Of a stretch of DNA of 64,000 bases, positions 45,161 to 53,208 are shown in pieces. The position numbers were made by a program, and so were the translations under genes. The DNA comes from Pseudoxanthomonas sp. Root630. GTDB lineage: Bacteria > Pseudomonadota > Gammaproteobacteria > Xanthomonadales > Xanthomonadaceae. Location of the stretch: NCBI RefSeq assembly GCF_001427585.1, contig NZ_LMGY01000021.1:1-64000 (forward strand). Direction: 5' to 3'. The notes under the pieces were generated by a model that had not been told where the DNA came from, made no database searches, and saw nothing but the letters and a program-made list of their open reading frames with translations. The stretch's first letter is position 1. Every line of letters starts with the position of its first letter.

Positions 45161-46204
45161 CTAGTCAAGCGCGTACCGGAAGATCCAGTGGGTGCCTGGC
45201 AAAGGGGCCACTGCCGCACCGGTCCGTGCCTGGGTGATGACATACCCGCCCGCTGGCCCGGGCTCAAACCTCACGCGCATATCGGGCAGCCGAAGCTCAA
45301 GACGAGGTTCAGGCAGCCTCAGCAGGCGTTTGGCACTTTGGGTGATGCCGCACCCGGCCTCCTCGCCATGGCGTGAGATACCCGAGTTCACGGCATAAAG
45401 CAGCAACGCCTGATCATCCAAGGCGCCTTGGGGAGCCTGCTTGGCTAACAAGGCCGGCCGCAGCGTTTGAAGAATCCCCAGTCCTGCGTCAGCGACGACC
45501 ACTTCAACCAGACGTCTTGAGCCCTGACGGGGCGTGTATACCTGCAGCGCCGCGTAGCCGGGGCTAGGCGAAGCACTGTGCGTGCGGACATTGCCGATCA
45601 ACTCAGCAAAGCACGTAAAGGCCGTGTTGGCTAAAGCCTCCCGCACCTGGGGCAACGCGCACGCCGCCAGTTTCCCGGACAAACGCTCAGCGACGCTTCG
45701 GTCCATGGGACCACTGATCGGGATCCGAACAATCTCCTCCAGTGCCTCGCTCTGACCGCGACGAGCTTGCGACTGCCCTGCAGGCTCCAGCCCAACGACA
45801 GACACTGAAGGGGTCAGTTGCTCGAACACGCCTACCCGGTCCAGGTACGCGCCCAGACCCCAGGTAGCCAGATCGTGCAACTCGACAGGTAGCCCCTGAT
45901 CGCCGAGTGCGTCGAGATAGGCACGCAGGCGTACACACGCAGCGATCGTCAGCTTCGTTTCTTGGCCGAAATGTAGCGCCAGCCCCTGCCCGCCGCGCAC
46001 TACTTGGGACAGCCGCCCGTCCAGTTGTCCGGCGTCATACCATCCACTGTTCAAGAAGACCTTTTGCAAAGCGCTACCCGGTCCTTCGGAAACACTGCCG
46101 AGTAGTGTGGCATGTCCGGAGCACAAGGTCCGACGGTCAAGCACCCAGCGATTGTTTCCCGCAGCAAGCCATAAACTACGTGTACTTCCTTCGCTCGGAC
46201 GCAC
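45161..46204 (-). CDS. GHKL/HATPase-type ATP-binding protein
   Basis: About 347 residues. The C-terminal part shows a histidine-kinase-like ATP-binding fold: N-box CFAELIGNVRTHSAS (about 200), G1 box VVADAGLGILQTL (about 238) and the GCGITQSAKRLLRL loop. There is no kinase dimerisation His or receiver, so it resembles anti-sigma-factor kinases such as SpoIIAB that act on STAS partners. A DUF4325 protein follows 28 bp downstream. The annotated start is GTG at 46204, touching the divergent CoiA-like start; a GTG at 46144 is an alternative that would leave promoter space. Confidence 0.75.
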   Translation of the reverse strand: MRPSEGSTRSLWLAAGNNRWVLDRRTLCSGHATLLGSVSEGPGSALQKVFLNSGWYDAGQLDGRLSQVVRGGQGLALHFGQETKLTIAACVRLRAYLDALGDQGLPVELHDLATWGLGAYLDRVGVFEQLTPSVSVVGLEPAGQSQARRGQSEALEEIVRIPISGPMDRSVAERLSGKLAACALPQVREALANTAFTCFAELIGNVRTHSASPSPGYAALQVYTPRQGSRRLVEVVVADAGLGILQTLRPALLAKQAPQGALDDQALLLYAVNSGISRHGEEAGCGITQSAKRLLRLPEPRLELRLPDMRVRFEPGPAGGYVITQARTGAAVAPLPGTHWIFRYALD

Positions 46205-47053
46205 ATGCAGTACGCCCTCGTTGACGGCCGCCGCCAGGAGCCCTCGCCCGGCGCTCCCGGCGTGTGCGAAACCTGCGGCTCCGCCATGGTCGCCAAGTGC
46301 GGCCCGCGGCTAATGCACCACTGGGCGCACGCCAGCCGACGTGACTGCGATCCGTGGTGGGAGAACGAGACTCCTTGGCACCGTGCCTGGAAGGCGCTCT
46401 TCCCTGAGTCGTGCCGCGAGATCAGCCATGTCGCGCCCAACGGCGAAATTCATCGCGCGGACATCAAGACGCCTGCCGGAATCGTGATCGAAGTTCAACA
46501 CTCGTCGATGACGGATGGAGAGCGTCTTTCACGTGAGCGCTTCTATGGAAATCTGGTTTGGGTGATCAACGGCAGTACGTTCGTGGATAACTTCCAGATC
46601 CACCACATGCTGCCCGACCCAACTTCAGACATTGCCCAGGACCTGATCTGGTATCCCGCTGCGCCGCGCATGGAAGGTGCAAACCGGGGAATCTTCCTGC
46701 GCCTGTCTGAGTGCCTGAAACAAAACCCGCTGGCCACCAAGAAAGCGCCAGGCGGAGGATTCATACACCCCCTACGCGACATCGAGAGAGAAGTTTCTCA
46801 GGTCTACCGTGGCCATCACCAGTACGTATGGATCCGACCGCGACGCACCTGGCTAGATGCGACCTGCCCCGTCTACATAGATTTCGGCCAAGACTGGCTC
46901 GCACGGCTGGACATCTACGACGAAACAGGGCTGCCTTGCATCTATCGCGTAAGAAAGCGCACGTTTCTGCACGACGCTATGGTCGAAACAGAAGCTCGTT
47001 CGATAGCAACCCGCTCCAGTCCGATTGACGAGAACACACAGAGCGCTTCTTGA
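46205..47053 (+). CDS. CoiA-like protein with zinc-finger and nuclease-like region
   Basis: A 282-residue protein of the competence CoiA-like group: MQYALVDG, a CETC/CG zinc-like N-terminus (about 21-33), HHWAHASRRDCDPWW and the NETPWHRAWKALFP segment, then GEIHRADIKTPAGIVIEVQH, which resembles a PD-(D/E)xK nuclease core (D ... E-V-Q). CoiA proteins process incoming or transformed DNA; restriction-like homologues occur in defence islands. It is translationally coupled to the next gene, whose ATG shares the last base of its stop (TGATG). Confidence 0.75.
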   Translation: MQYALVDGRRQEPSPGAPGVCETCGSAMVAKCGPRLMHHWAHASRRDCDPWWENETPWHRAWKALFPESCREISHVAPNGEIHRADIKTPAGIVIEVQHSSMTDGERLSRERFYGNLVWVINGSTFVDNFQIHHMLPDPTSDIAQDLIWYPAAPRMEGANRGIFLRLSECLKQNPLATKKAPGGGFIHPLRDIEREVSQVYRGHHQYVWIRPRRTWLDATCPVYIDFGQDWLARLDIYDETGLPCIYRVRKRTFLHDAMVETEARSIATRSSPIDENTQSAS

Positions 47054-49236
47054 TGCGTCCTATGAAAAACACAACGCGCACCGAACGAGAGATCTTTGCT
47101 GACTTAGAGGCGCTTTGCCTACAGCCCGGCTTTGTCCATGCGCTGGCCTACCTTTGCTTCAGAGACAACATGATTCTGTATGAGAAGGATGTCACGGTCG
47201 ATGACCTGCGTGAGGTTTCTGGTCCCGACAGATTGATGCGGACTGAGCTCACCACCTTGCACGGCCTGATGGTCAAGGCACCCATTGATTGGACGTTGCC
47301 ATCACGGGAACTTCAGCAGCGGTACGTAGACCACGCTGAAAGCCTACTCCTGGAGCTACATCATGTGCTATCGGCTGCCTTTGATATCGGCGAGGTAGCC
47401 GAAGCACTCAAGCAAGGAAAGGACGTCAATCCCTTCGATTCGGGTGCCGTCATGCGAGAGCCCATCTTCTACGCAGCCGAGTCGGCGTACGACTTTCAGT
47501 ACTTGGATTTAGCAGTCCGGCGCTATGAGGCCGACAACGATTGGCTCCAGCGAAACCGCGGCTTCACGATCGGTCAGGCCTGCCAGGTGGCCGATAGCAT
47601 CAGCCTCCAGTGCCAGGTGCGCTTTGAGTCCTTGCGTGAGGAAATGCGCGATCGCCCGGCCGACCAGTGGACCATGGTGCCCGGCTTTTCCTTCACAGCT
47701 TCGGACATCGCGGCGCACTGCGGCCTAGACACAGGCTTGGTCGAGCGGGTCCTAGACGCGTTCACACTTCCCGATAGCGCAAACAATGCCTCCTTTTCAA
47801 GCCTACAGGACTTCAATCACGTCACAGCAACGCCTTTGATTCGACAGCCCGATGGCCAGTACATGTCACTGCAAAACTACGCGCTTGCAGAGGCAATATA
47901 CGATTCACCATTTCATTGGATGCTGACAGACAAGTCCTACCGCGCACAGCAGGACAAGAACCGCGGAGCATTCACCGAGAACTTTGTAGCCGAGCGCCTT
48001 GCAAGCGTATTCGGAGCAGAGAACGTCTTTCTCAACGTTGATCTTTGGGAAGCCAAAGGCAAGAAGGCTGGCGAGATCGACGTACTGGTGCTGTGGGCTG
48101 ACAGAGCCATCATCGTCCAGGCCAAGTCAAAGAGACTGACCATCGAAGCCCGCAAGGGGAATGACCAAGTCATCCGAGACGACTTTCAGAAGGGCGTTCA
48201 GGATGCTTATGACCAAGGCTTGCTATGCGCGGAGTGCTTGGGAGACGCGAAGTATCAAGTCACGCTATCGGATGGGTCAGAAGTCGTACTACCCCCTCAG
48301 ATTAACGAGATCTTCGTTTTCTGTGTCGTCAGTGACCACTACCCCGCTCTTACCTTCCAATCTCGTCAGTTCCTGAAAACGCGCGATGTACCGCGCGTGC
48401 GCGCTGCGTTCATCACCGACGTATTTCTCATTGATGTACTGACAGAGCTACTCACCAGTCCCTTGCATTTGCTGAGCTACATCGCCCGCCGGACGCGGTA
48501 CGGAGATCGACTGATGGCTGCTCAGGAGATGACCATCCTGGGCTATCACCTTCGGCACAACCTCTGGTTTGATGACGAGCAGAAACTGGTGCACATGGAT
48601 GAGGGGTTCTCGCTCGGCATTGACATCGCTATGGCCGCGCGACGACGCGCACTACCTGGCGCCGCGACGCCACCAGGGCTACTGACCCACCATGAAGGAA
48701 CGACGCTAAGCCGCATCTTGCAAGAGATTCAAGTCAGACCTGAGCCTGCGGTTCTTGATCAGGGATTCCAACTGTTGGAGTTAGATGGCCCAACGCGGGA
48801 CGATCTCAACCGGCTGATTGACGGGCAGGCGCAGCAGGCCGCCCGTGATGGCAAGCCGCACAGCCTCGCGCTCATGTTCGCGGATAAGAGTGGACTCACG
48901 GTGCTGATCAGTGCGGAAAATGACCTAGAGGCGTCTCAGAGGCTGGCCGTGCTGACGACGCGCCGAAAATACCTGCAGAAGGCCGACCTATGGTTCGGCC
49001 TGTGCCTGGCCCCAGACCAGGCCCGGCTAAGATTCGGCATGCGACTGGCAGAACCTTGGCATCAGGATGATCAACTCGATGCCGCTGTGGCCCGAGAGGA
49101 ACAGGTCCCGCCAGTGTCACGGAATGCCGCCATGAGGCAAGTGCTTCGAGGCGGAGAAGGCAACCAAAAAATCGGTCGAAATGATCCTTGCCCATGCGGT
49201 AGCGGACGAAAGTGGAAGAAGTGCTGCGGCCCATGA
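47053..49236 (+). CDS. NERD-like nuclease-domain protein with a C-terminal SEC-C zinc motif
   Basis: A 727-residue protein. A nuclease-related (NERD/PD-(D/E)xK-like) region near 325-365 reads KAGEIDVLVLWADRAIIVQAKSK, giving the E-x-D ... Q-A-K active-site pattern. The extreme C-terminus is a SEC-C motif, NDPCPCGSGRKWKKCCG, which binds zinc. The long N-terminal helical part (1-300) has no recognised family. Start is the ATG at 47053 overlapping the upstream stop; TTG at 47050 is less likely. It is paired with the CoiA-like gene and divergent from the ATPase operon, and is probably an effector or DNA-processing part of the same defence-like cluster. Confidence 0.78.
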   Translation: MRPMKNTTRTEREIFADLEALCLQPGFVHALAYLCFRDNMILYEKDVTVDDLREVSGPDRLMRTELTTLHGLMVKAPIDWTLPSRELQQRYVDHAESLLLELHHVLSAAFDIGEVAEALKQGKDVNPFDSGAVMREPIFYAAESAYDFQYLDLAVRRYEADNDWLQRNRGFTIGQACQVADSISLQCQVRFESLREEMRDRPADQWTMVPGFSFTASDIAAHCGLDTGLVERVLDAFTLPDSANNASFSSLQDFNHVTATPLIRQPDGQYMSLQNYALAEAIYDSPFHWMLTDKSYRAQQDKNRGAFTENFVAERLASVFGAENVFLNVDLWEAKGKKAGEIDVLVLWADRAIIVQAKSKRLTIEARKGNDQVIRDDFQKGVQDAYDQGLLCAECLGDAKYQVTLSDGSEVVLPPQINEIFVFCVVSDHYPALTFQSRQFLKTRDVPRVRAAFITDVFLIDVLTELLTSPLHLLSYIARRTRYGDRLMAAQEMTILGYHLRHNLWFDDEQKLVHMDEGFSLGIDIAMAARRRALPGAATPPGLLTHHEGTTLSRILQEIQVRPEPAVLDQGFQLLELDGPTRDDLNRLIDGQAQQAARDGKPHSLALMFADKSGLTVLISAENDLEASQRLAVLTTRRKYLQKADLWFGLCLAPDQARLRFGMRLAEPWHQDDQLDAAVAREEQVPPVSRNAAMRQVLRGGEGNQKIGRNDPCPCGSGRKWKKCCGP

Positions 49237-49265
49237 ATTCCGAGTAGTCGCTGGCGCCGTGCGCC

Positions 49266-50588
49266 CTATCGCAACTTCTTCTTTCCGCCTTTCGGGTTAG
49301 CAGGAGCGCCTCGTCGAGATAGCTCCGCCCGCAGCGCAGCGTTCTCCGCCTTGGCTACTGCGAGCTCTGATTCGGCTTCTTCCAAGCTCGTTCGCAGCTC
49401 ATGTGTGTGGTCTTTATGCGTACTGGCATGGACTGCTCGCTGATAGGCCACTTGAGAGGACAAGCTCCTGTGCCCCAGCCTATGAGCGGTGCCGTGCATG
49501 ACATCCTCCATCGCGGTCGAGTAGCCGCCCGCGCGCCGCGAGGAAAGATCGTCGCGCGTGGAATCCTCTGCATACTTGCGACGAAACGAGTGAACGCCCG
49601 CGCCGCGACCGGCCTCAACCCCAATTTTCCTGAAAGCAGAGCCAATCATCTGCGTTATCGTCTTGTTGCCCAGGGGCGTGCCGGTTTTCCCACTCACGAA
49701 GAGTCGACCCTTCGCTTCTTTCTCACTCCATCCCCCCTGAATCAGCCAGCGCTCTCGCCATTGAATGAATCGTGAGATGCGTAGAGCAAGCGTTAGAGGA
49801 ACGCCAAATGAGTCAGAGTGTCCGCCTTTCTGAATCGCGGGTCGGATCGGAACGCCATCGCCAGGCATTTTCTCATTCGGATGCGTTGGAAAGTCACCGC
49901 TCTCCAGAAACGTCATTGTGCCGGCACGCCAACCTACACGTGATGCGAGCTCAAGAATGATGAGGTTTCGCTCAGCGATGAAAGGGTCGTTTGCCTCGGA
50001 CAGGACTTCCGCGACCTTCCTTTTGTCTTGGCCGCTCGCAAAGTACTGAGCACCCGATCGATTCCCCAATCTCCCGAACAGCAGCGGATAGGCATTCTTG
50101 TCCAGACCACTTTTCCGTTTACTGTTAGCCGAGGGCATGTTGAGTGTCGATTTGATCGGCGCGTCTTCGCCGGGCCCAAGAATCGTTCCGCATCGCTCCG
50201 TCCGCTCTGCCCAAGCGTAGTAGCGGTAGATCCACTTGAGCTGGATATTGACCGTTCGCTTTGCTGCGTTCTCATTCCCCTTGCCACGCACCGATGCTTT
50301 CACCCGCTTAAGCGCAAGATCTTTGAATCCCCGTAGCTTGGCATTGTCGGCATCCTTCCAACTGGCGCTTGTGCCGTCCAGAAATCGCAGCCACGCCAGC
50401 AACGCGTATGACACTGCTTGCACCTTGGATGTGTACGCTTGGCTCGATCCACTCTTGGCCTCGGTCTCGGCGACATAGCACACGTAGTCATGAAACTCGT
50501 CCATGAGACGTAGCTTCGCGTTGTAGAAGACTGGCAAACGCTCAGTGCCGACTCCTACCCACTCCACCAAAGCTTCAGTCCTCGTCAC
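49266..50588 (-). CDS. Tyrosine recombinase, third of the trio (440 aa)
   Basis: A 440-residue site-specific recombinase with the full catalytic set: Arg in SRVGWRAGT (about 217-221), Lys in QKGGHSDS (about 254), H-x-x-R in GVHSFRRKY (333-336), His in LGHRS (373) and the nucleophile Tyr in VAYQRAV (382). An N-terminal SAM-like core-binding region (about 30-130) and a C-terminal coiled coil (about 395-425, RTSLEEAESELAVAKAEN) are visible. The start is GTG at 50588, inside the end of the RecG-like gene (14-bp overlap), behind a GGAG. It is the last gene of the five-gene mobility operon. Confidence 0.9.
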   Translation of the reverse strand: MTRTEALVEWVGVGTERLPVFYNAKLRLMDEFHDYVCYVAETEAKSGSSQAYTSKVQAVSYALLAWLRFLDGTSASWKDADNAKLRGFKDLALKRVKASVRGKGNENAAKRTVNIQLKWIYRYYAWAERTERCGTILGPGEDAPIKSTLNMPSANSKRKSGLDKNAYPLLFGRLGNRSGAQYFASGQDKRKVAEVLSEANDPFIAERNLIILELASRVGWRAGTMTFLESGDFPTHPNEKMPGDGVPIRPAIQKGGHSDSFGVPLTLALRISRFIQWRERWLIQGGWSEKEAKGRLFVSGKTGTPLGNKTITQMIGSAFRKIGVEAGRGAGVHSFRRKYAEDSTRDDLSSRRAGGYSTAMEDVMHGTAHRLGHRSLSSQVAYQRAVHASTHKDHTHELRTSLEEAESELAVAKAENAALRAELSRRGAPANPKGGKKKLR

Positions 50589-52611
50589 CGAGCATCTCCA
50601 TGATCTCCATGACAGTGGACATACCTACTTGGCGATTCATCAGAAGGCTACCGGCGCTGCCATGCTGGCGAGCACCGGCGTCTGAGACATCCCCAATGCC
50701 GCGTATTCTCATGTCGTGTTCGGCAAGAACGAATCCATCGTTGGTATCAACCAGCGCCTGTAGCCTTACATCTGCATCTAAACCCACCGCGCGGGGCAGG
50801 TACAAGTAGCAGTGACCCTCTCCCCCCTCCCGTGCCAAGCGCCCACGCAACTGGTGTAACTGCGACAGACCAAAGCGTTCTGCATGGACGATAACGACGC
50901 CTCGCAGATTGGCAATGTTCAAGCCCACCTCAACCACGGTTGTGGCGACTAAGATGCGGGCAGCGCCCGTTGCCATGTCTTCGAAAGCCTGGTGTACATC
51001 CGCCTCACCCGAGGCCCCATGCAGGGCGCGCACTAATCCAGGGAACATGGTGCTCCACTTATGTGCCACGCGCGCCACCGATGGAAGGTCAGGCCCTTCA
51101 TCGTCCTCCCCCTCCTCCCTCCGAGGACACACGATCAGAACTCGAGCGCCTGCATTCAGCAGGCTCCTGAGATGCTCAACCATGTCCGATGTGCCGTTTC
51201 GATGCACAATCTGGGTACGGATGTCTTGCGGACTGTGGCGTTCCGTCAATCGCAGCACATCCAACTTCCCGTACAGCAGCATGGCCTGTGTGCGAGGAAT
51301 AGGAGTGGCGCTGATCTCGACAACATGCGTTCCATCCTTTACCAAGGCACGTCGCTGCTCCACCGAGAAGCGATGCTGCTCATCGATGACGCACACATCC
51401 AAGTGGCCAATGTCACGAAACAGTAGGGCCGTTGTTCCGACGAGCCAACGCGCGTTCGTCATCGCTCGATCATTCGTCTTCCCGGTAACCAGGGCGGCAT
51501 CGAACTCAGGAAATAGACGACAGATCTCCTGATGAGCCTGCACAGCCAGTCGTTCGTTGGGCAGGAGAACGGCCGCGCGTGCAGCCGAACGGACAGCGGA
51601 GGCAACCGCCATTTGGTAGACGATCGACTTCCCCATGCCGACATCGGCATTGATTAAGGTAGAGGACGCCTCTGTCCCACCAAAGCGCTCTGTCAGGCGA
51701 TCGACCGCCCTAGCCTGCTCGTGCGTGAGGACAAAAGGCGCACGCGATGCGAGATCCTGCCAAGGCGAGAGGGCCAGCGGCTTTCTCACCGCGACTGGAC
51801 ACTGCTTGGCTGCCCTAAGATCCCCCACCGTGATGAGCGCTGACAAACGCTCAAGGTGCCATTGCGCGCGCTCTCCCACGTCCGGCGACGAAGGGAAGTG
51901 GGCTCTAACCAGCAAGTCCTCTAGGGTTCCTTCGGGCCTTCCCAGCAGTCTTCTCAGTTGCCCGTCGCTCACAAAGGCTCGTGCCCTTGCTCGGAGTTCT
52001 GCAGCACACAGGGGGATGGTAGACGGCAGTAGAGCTGCCATGACTCGACGGGCCATGGCCAGGGACAGCACCCGCGCCTTGCCTGGGTAGTGGGGCACTA
52101 CCGCACCAATCAGACTCTGATCCAGCAATGTCGGATTGTTCAAATAGACATGCGCGCCCACCTGGGTAAGCGTACCCGCGAGTGCGATCGGCCCCTCGGA
52201 CTCTTCGAGTGTCTTCTGCAGCGTTCGCGCATCGCCGAAGACCGAGAAACGTAGCTGCATCCCCTCCTCATCAAGGAGTGCCCCTTGCGCTTGCGGGCTG
52301 CGCTTGCCTCCCCAGCGCCCTGCACCCCACTTCGTACGCATGTTGCCTGCGTAACGTCCCACAACTACAACTTCCTGTCCCTGGCCGGTAAGGCCAAAGA
52401 AGCGCTCAATGGGTACTCGCGCATCTAGATAGCGCGACGGAAGGTAGAGCGGTACCTGCCACCGCTCCACCAGGCCCGTGGACTGGAGCTTTTTAAAGCC
52501 CTTCGCGGGCTCTATACCCGCACCCAGAGCCACAGCAAGTGCCAGGCCAGGAGCGAGGTCATGATGGTGATACATGGCGGTGATTTGCTGTCTCTGTTCT
52601 GGCGGCATCAT
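50575..52611 (-). CDS. RecG-like DNA helicase carried by the mobile element
   Basis: A 678-residue SF2 helicase, close to the 690-700 residues of host RecG. A RecG-type wedge/OB region is at about 45-160 (PLYLPSRYLDAR corresponds to PLRYED in RecG). Motor motifs follow: Walker A NADVGMGKS (321-329), DEQHRFSVEQR (410-420), ISATPIPRTQAM (433-444), VATTVVEVGLNIANLR (555-570), the TRG region QLRGRLAREGGEGH, and GFVLAEHDMRIRGIGD near the end. RecG remodels stalled forks and D-loops. It differs clearly from the host copy (MGK where the family has SGK). The start abuts the stop of the coiled-coil gene. The host recG is broken by this same element about 5.5 kb away, so it may be a substitute. Confidence 0.92.
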   Translation of the reverse strand: MMPPEQRQQITAMYHHHDLAPGLALAVALGAGIEPAKGFKKLQSTGLVERWQVPLYLPSRYLDARVPIERFFGLTGQGQEVVVVGRYAGNMRTKWGAGRWGGKRSPQAQGALLDEEGMQLRFSVFGDARTLQKTLEESEGPIALAGTLTQVGAHVYLNNPTLLDQSLIGAVVPHYPGKARVLSLAMARRVMAALLPSTIPLCAAELRARARAFVSDGQLRRLLGRPEGTLEDLLVRAHFPSSPDVGERAQWHLERLSALITVGDLRAAKQCPVAVRKPLALSPWQDLASRAPFVLTHEQARAVDRLTERFGGTEASSTLINADVGMGKSIVYQMAVASAVRSAARAAVLLPNERLAVQAHQEICRLFPEFDAALVTGKTNDRAMTNARWLVGTTALLFRDIGHLDVCVIDEQHRFSVEQRRALVKDGTHVVEISATPIPRTQAMLLYGKLDVLRLTERHSPQDIRTQIVHRNGTSDMVEHLRSLLNAGARVLIVCPRREEGEDDEGPDLPSVARVAHKWSTMFPGLVRALHGASGEADVHQAFEDMATGAARILVATTVVEVGLNIANLRGVVIVHAERFGLSQLHQLRGRLAREGGEGHCYLYLPRAVGLDADVRLQALVDTNDGFVLAEHDMRIRGIGDVSDAGARQHGSAGSLLMNRQVGMSTVMEIMEMLGDED

Positions 52612-53208
52612 CTATCGAACCGACTTGAGGCTCGTCGTCTTACGCAAGGTCTTAGTTAGCGCTGCGATTTGCTCATGTGCCTGAGCCAGTTCGCGCTCTT
52701 TCTCCCTTAGCAGCCCCAAGGTTCCCTGGTGCGCCCTCTTCTCGGCACCGAGATCTCTCCGGGCCGTGCGGACTTCGGCTCTTGCCTGACGATACCCCAG
52801 TAGTGCTCCGGCGCGCTTAGCGCGCTCGACCTCCGCCTTCTCCTTTGCATCTTCCACAGCAAGCTCAGGATTCAAGGCTCTCCGACAAGCTTCGGCTGTG
52901 ACCTCCAACTGGCGAAGCAACTGGTTGATAGCCAGATGCAGCGAGGCATTAGATTTGAGCGTTTGGAACGCCGTCTTGCGAAGAAGCGGTTCGGACTCAC
53001 GGACCGCCGCAGAGTTCTGACTACCATCCCAGGCACTGAAGCTCCGAAGACTGGTCGGATACCACTCAAGCTGTTTTGGATGCTCCGAGCCGACGCACAC
53101 GGGAACTCCATCACGCGCCCAGCGCGTCATGAGATCCTTCTTTGCACTCATGGCAAGATCTGCCTGAGCACGCAAGCGACGTGAAACATGCTGATCAGAG
53201 ACACTCAT
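52612..53208 (-). CDS. Small coiled-coil protein of the mobility operon
   Basis: A 198-residue protein. The first 60 residues form a basic, possibly DNA-binding region (SRRLRAQADLAMSAKKDLM and WYPTSLRSFSAWDG). Residues about 75-190 are a long Ala/Glu/Arg/Lys-rich coiled coil. In placement and character it recalls TnpC of Tn554, a small coiled-coil accessory of tyrosine recombinase transposons, but similarity is structural only. Start ATG at 53208 overlaps the stop of the preceding recombinase gene (ATGA), and its stop abuts the helicase ATG, so expression is tightly coupled. Confidence 0.72.
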   Translation of the reverse strand: MSVSDQHVSRRLRAQADLAMSAKKDLMTRWARDGVPVCVGSEHPKQLEWYPTSLRSFSAWDGSQNSAAVRESEPLLRKTAFQTLKSNASLHLAINQLLRQLEVTAEACRRALNPELAVEDAKEKAEVERAKRAGALLGYRQARAEVRTARRDLGAEKRAHQGTLGLLREKERELAQAHEQIAALTKTLRKTTSLKSVR

